The notes under the pieces were generated by a model. The model made no database searches. It was not told the origin of the DNA and saw only the letters and a program-made list of their open reading frames with translations. A DNA stretch of 24,637 nt from a virus: the IMG/VR virus record IMGVR_UViG_3300043409_000401, positions 1-24,637 of that record, one strand, 5' to 3'. Positions 22,572 to 24,637 of this stretch are shown in pieces. Position numbers and translations under genes: made by a program. Positions within the stretch are counted from its first letter, which is position 1, and every line of letters starts with the position of its first letter.

Positions 22572-23270
22572 TTAGGCCCCACCCCCGATGAACATCCGGC
22601 GCGGAACAAACCGAATAGCCGCCTTTTCACGGTCCTCACTGGAAGCCAAATCCCAAGCCTCGTCATACTGCGCTTTAAGCACTTGCAGGCGCTCCAGCCC
22701 GCCCGGAACCTTCATGGCCAAGTAATAGGCCAGTCCCGCGATCATGGCGGGGAGGAATCGGAAGGGCATGTCCATGGTGTTCACGCCTTCGCCCGCGTTC
22801 TGGATACGGCGCAAGCGCCAGTACACCAGCGTGTAGGTCTGGGAGTTGTCTGGCACGGGCCATACGGTGAACTGTGGGGTGTTCAAGCGCTCAATCCAAA
22901 TCTGAATTGGGCGGGCCTGAGTCAGCTTGTTGGGGATCGTGGCATAGGTAGAAACACTGATACGCGTGATGGTCAGGTCTGCCTGTGTCGAGGCGCTTCC
23001 CGCGCCCGTGCGAATGACGTGCTCCATCAAATCCACCGTATCGGCCGGAAGGGGGTAGGTGGCGACGCCCGGGATCAGCACTTGCGTGCCTTGCTCGAAC
23101 GTCCACATGTTGATGCCCCGGTTGGCCCAGTCAGCAAACAAGAGATTCAGCGACCGGCGCGCAGTGCGCAGGTCATAGCCCGTCCGCATCTCGCCGCCAA
23201 CGCGCTCAAACGCCTCTTCAACGATCTCCGTTAAATCGACATTGAAGTTTGCGACGCCTGATGTGGTCAT
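22572..23270 (-). CDS. Head-tail adaptor / tail accessory protein, P22 gp4-like, 232 residues
   Basis: The N-terminal helices contain DLTEIVEEAFERVGGE and RTGYDLRTARRSLNLLFADW, followed by NRGINMWTFEQGTQVLIPG and TYPLPADTVDLMEHVIRTG. A beta-rich centre (PQFTVWPVPDNSQTYTLVYW) leads to a helical end (YYLAMKVPGGLERLQVLKAQ, then DEAWDLASSEDREKAAIRFV). This pattern matches phage proteins that HMM comparisons usually link to P22 gp4, the ring that closes the portal and starts tail assembly. Two adaptor-type proteins, this one and the SU10-type one, thus occur within 2 kb. The assignment is by pattern memory, so the fold should be considered probable rather than proven. Confidence 0.65.
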   Translation of the reverse strand: MTTSGVANFNVDLTEIVEEAFERVGGEMRTGYDLRTARRSLNLLFADWANRGINMWTFEQGTQVLIPGVATYPLPADTVDLMEHVIRTGAGSASTQADLTITRISVSTYATIPNKLTQARPIQIWIERLNTPQFTVWPVPDNSQTYTLVYWRLRRIQNAGEGVNTMDMPFRFLPAMIAGLAYYLAMKVPGGLERLQVLKAQYDEAWDLASSEDREKAAIRFVPRRMFIGGGA

Positions 23271-23273
23271 GGG

Positions 23274-23555
23274 TTACTTCATTTTCTTGAGAGTCTGCGC
23301 CAAACGCGCGCGTTGCCCCAGTTTACCCGGAGCGGCTGCAGCTTTGGCCAGCTTTTTGGCCGGGATCGGTTGGCCTTCTTTTGCGCCAAGTGCGGAGCGC
23401 AGGGCCCCGGGCTTCTTGATTGCGCCAGAAATCCACTTATCCGTCGAGCCGCCTTCAGCGTACTGCGTGAAGTCGGTGTTATCCCGGCGGGCTTTAGTCA
23501 CGCCTTTGGGCATCTTGGAGGGGGCGATGTCCCCCATTCCGCGACTGGCTCTCAT
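23274..23555 (-). CDS. Small basic phage protein with YAEGG tag, 93 residues
   Basis: I prefer the ATG at 23555, one base after the upstream stop, giving MRASRGMGDIAPSKMPKGVT, which is the recurrent opening of this phage family. A longer in-frame start at 23588 would overlap the previous gene by 32 bases. The tag YAEGG is at residues 32-36. The C-terminal half (WISGAIKKPGALRSALGAKE, then KLAKAAAAPGKLGQRARLAQ) is basic and helical. The function is unknown; the positive charge suggests contact with DNA or with an acidic partner in the capsid. Confidence 0.65.
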   Translation of the reverse strand: MRASRGMGDIAPSKMPKGVTKARRDNTDFTQYAEGGSTDKWISGAIKKPGALRSALGAKEGQPIPAKKLAKAAAAPGKLGQRARLAQTLKKMK

Positions 23556-23556
23556 A

Positions 23557-23943
23557 TCAGCAGGCCTTGCCGCCCTTGGACATGGCAATCATCTTGCCCT
23601 TGGTTTTACCCTTGACAGCGCAGCCATCAATAGCGCCACCTTTGGCCATCTTGGTCATGCCACCAGCTTTGAGGCCGGCGTGGGCTTTGGAAGCGGGTTT
23701 GGATGCGTGTTTGGCCAGCGCATCTTTGCCCTCGCCAGCGCCTTTTTTCTTGGCCATCATTGCCATGAAGCCGGGGTTCATTTTGGAAGCCATAGTGTTA
23801 CCACCTTCTTTGAATTTGCGGCCCTTGTCCGCAGTTGAAAAATCTTTGCCCACGGATTGTGGAACGCCTACTTTCTTCGCAAAGGCCGGGCTATGCGCCA
23901 CAGCGTTCATGAAGTTGTGTTGTTTCTTACTCGTCGATGGCAT
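23557..23943 (-). CDS. Small basic Lys/Ala/Gly-rich protein, DUF3008-like start, 128 residues
   Basis: The first 45 residues (MPSTSKKQHNFMNAVAHSPA then KKVGVPQSVGKDFSTADKGR) resemble the opening of DUF3008-type phage proteins. The rest is rich in Lys, Ala, Gly and Met, with tags FKEGG (44-48), LKAGG (91-95), MAKGG (99-103) and MSKGG (121-125) and a DGCAVKGKTKGK motif (106-117). It overlaps the end of the holin-like gene by 17 bases. A second possible start, M51, has GAAGGTGG upstream, so the gene may be a fusion of two small proteins or encode two products. No function is established. Confidence 0.62.
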   Translation of the reverse strand: MPSTSKKQHNFMNAVAHSPAFAKKVGVPQSVGKDFSTADKGRKFKEGGNTMASKMNPGFMAMMAKKKGAGEGKDALAKHASKPASKAHAGLKAGGMTKMAKGGAIDGCAVKGKTKGKMIAMSKGGKAC

Positions 23944-24124
23944 CGGGTTTCTTTCGGCCAGTCCAGCTGCGGACAGTGGCGGTCTCCCAGATTCGGATGC
24001 TGGTCCAGACGATCGTGAATACTGCTGCGATTGAAGGGAGCATATCGGTTAAGGTGCCAAGCACTGTGACCACTGACAGCGCGTCAACGATGTGTTTTGA
24101 CGATTCTGAAAGTTCGTGTTTCAT
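23927..24124 (-). CDS. Small holin-like membrane protein, 65 residues
   Basis: Start chosen at 24124, one base after the upstream stop with GGAAA before it; an in-frame ATG at 24145 would overlap the upstream gene. After a polar N-terminus (MKHELSESSKHIVDALS) there are two short hydrophobic stretches, about residues 12-28 and 29-46, separated by a proline (P30), and a basic, then acidic tail (GRKKPDAIDE). Size and layout resemble small class II holins of podoviruses. It is far from the endolysin, 11 kb downstream, so a lysis role is not certain. Confidence 0.6.
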   Translation of the reverse strand: MKHELSESSKHIVDALSVVTVLGTLTDMLPSIAAVFTIVWTSIRIWETATVRSWTGRKKPDAIDE

Positions 24125-24125
24125 A

Positions 24126-24398
24126 TTAGCATTTCCATCGCGCAAGAGAAGCAGCCTTACGTGTAGGCTGGCCCTTCTCGTCTTTCATTGGGCCGGGCAT
24201 ACCAGACATCCGAGCGCAGAAAGAATCCTTACGGGCACCCCCTTGCGGCTGTGGAGCCTTGAGGTTACTACCAGTGGCGGCGTTGTACTTTGCACGCCCT
24301 TTTGCAGTCAGGCCAGCACCCTTGGAGACCGGCAGCTTTTCGCCACGGCCAACCGCAAGGGACGGACCTTTCTTCTTGGGGGCGGGTGGGTTTTGCAT
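24126..24398 (-). CDS. DUF6321-like small basic protein, 90 residues
   Basis: The signature GAGLTAKGRAKYNAATGSN followed by LKAPQPQGGARKDSFCARMS and a C-terminal ARWKC matches DUF6321 proteins of tailed phages. These are small, strongly basic proteins of unknown function, often next to packaging and capsid genes. Two cysteines are present, one at the very C-terminus. The gene lies 5 bases after the partial gene upstream and has no clear Shine-Dalgarno sequence. Confidence 0.78.
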   Translation of the reverse strand: MQNPPAPKKKGPSLAVGRGEKLPVSKGAGLTAKGRAKYNAATGSNLKAPQPQGGARKDSFCARMSGMPGPMKDEKGQPTRKAASLARWKC

Positions 24399-24403
24399 AT
24401 TAG

Positions 24404-24637
24404 TTACACCAGTTGTTGTAGGGGATTAGTTAAATCCCACACGCAAGTAGCTTCGTTGAGTGTACATGCTACTGCGGGTTTAGGGGGGATAAAAGCATCA
24501 CGTTCAGGGTCATAGGTATAACCAATACCCGCAAAGTTTTTACGAAGTGGGCGACCCTCTGGATGCACACCCCCATGCGTGTTGTAACTCGTTTGAATCC
24601 ATCCAGTGCCAAACAGGCCAGAATCAATTACGTCCTG
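24404..24637 (-). CDS. C-terminal 77 residues of a conserved phage protein (5' end outside window)
   Basis: The frame is open from the window edge to the stop at 24404-24406 and encodes SYNTHGGVHPEGRPLRKNFA followed by GIGYTYDPERDAFIPPKP, then a TLNEATCVWDL motif. The DAFIPPKP plus Trp-rich end is a well-known C-terminal block in small proteins of cyanophages and other aquatic phages, annotated as hypothetical. The full gene lies to the right. Function unknown; a virion-associated role is inferred from the neighbours. Confidence 0.7.
   Translation of the reverse strand, partial: QDVIDSGLFGTGWIQTSYNTHGGVHPEGRPLRKNFAGIGYTYDPERDAFIPPKPAVACTLNEATCVWDLTNPLQQLV

Noticed and set aside
22002-23234. 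Plus-strand open frame of 410 codons
   Set aside because: It lies opposite the zinc-ribbon and adaptor genes, spans their boundary, and its translation has no protein-like pattern. It arises from codon bias.
1-24637. Integrase, repressor, attachment site, tRNA, or transcription terminator
   Set aside because: None is visible on inspection; genes are packed with gaps of at most 34 bases. This says nothing about the genome outside the window.

Overview
The window is 24.6 kb of a tailed bacteriophage (Caudoviricetes) genome, or of a closely related prophage. It covers the virion-structure, tail-fibre, lysis and DNA-ejection modules. All 28 genes I accept lie on the minus strand, so they are transcribed from the right end of the window to the left. 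The layout is very compact: the largest intergenic gap is 34 bases, six neighbouring pairs overlap by the 4-base ATGA arrangement, and no terminator, promoter, tRNA, integrase or repressor is visible. Base composition is a little above half GC. The protein families are those common in freshwater and marine metagenomic phages, many with podovirus-like parts (P22 gp4-like and gp10-like proteins, ejection proteins). A proteobacterial host is plausible, but nothing here proves one.

Right part (24637 to 19141, read leftwards): the C-terminus of a conserved virion-associated protein, then a DUF6321-like small basic protein, a small holin-like membrane protein, two small basic proteins, a P22 gp4-like head-tail adaptor candidate, a zinc-ribbon protein, two more very small proteins, an SU10-type adaptor, and three probable virion surface or tail proteins. 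The last of these is built of about 20-residue repeats and ends in an 11-residue tryptophan repeat. Terminase, portal and capsid genes are expected beyond the right edge.

Middle part (19131 to 11585): a 1319-residue tail fibre with a C-terminal self-cleaving S74 (endosialidase-type) chaperone, a second repeat-built fibre of 407 residues, a short fibre-like protein and a possible fibre-assembly protein, followed by a cupin, a tail-anchored membrane protein, a holin candidate and a GH108 endolysin.

Left part (11576 to 1): a 648-residue tail-hub or tubular protein, a tail protein with a C1q/TNF-like C-terminus, then a run of genes whose products are probably packed in the virion and ejected with the DNA. 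These are a Gly/Ala-rich 473-residue protein, a GNAT acetyltransferase, a Gln/Ala-rich 522-residue protein, a 566-residue coiled-coil protein and the first 1189 residues of a giant polyvalent protein carrying an HExxH zinc-metallopeptidase motif. Three of the four gene junctions in this run are ATGA-overlapped.

The most unusual signals are two short peptide tags that recur across otherwise unrelated proteins. One is an aromatic/Met-Ala-x-Gly-Gly tag in the ejection proteins and in small basic proteins. The other is a Gly-x-Ala-x-Lys-Gly tag in three small basic proteins of the head-tail region. They look like shared localisation, assembly or processing signals and are the best candidates here for an undescribed system.
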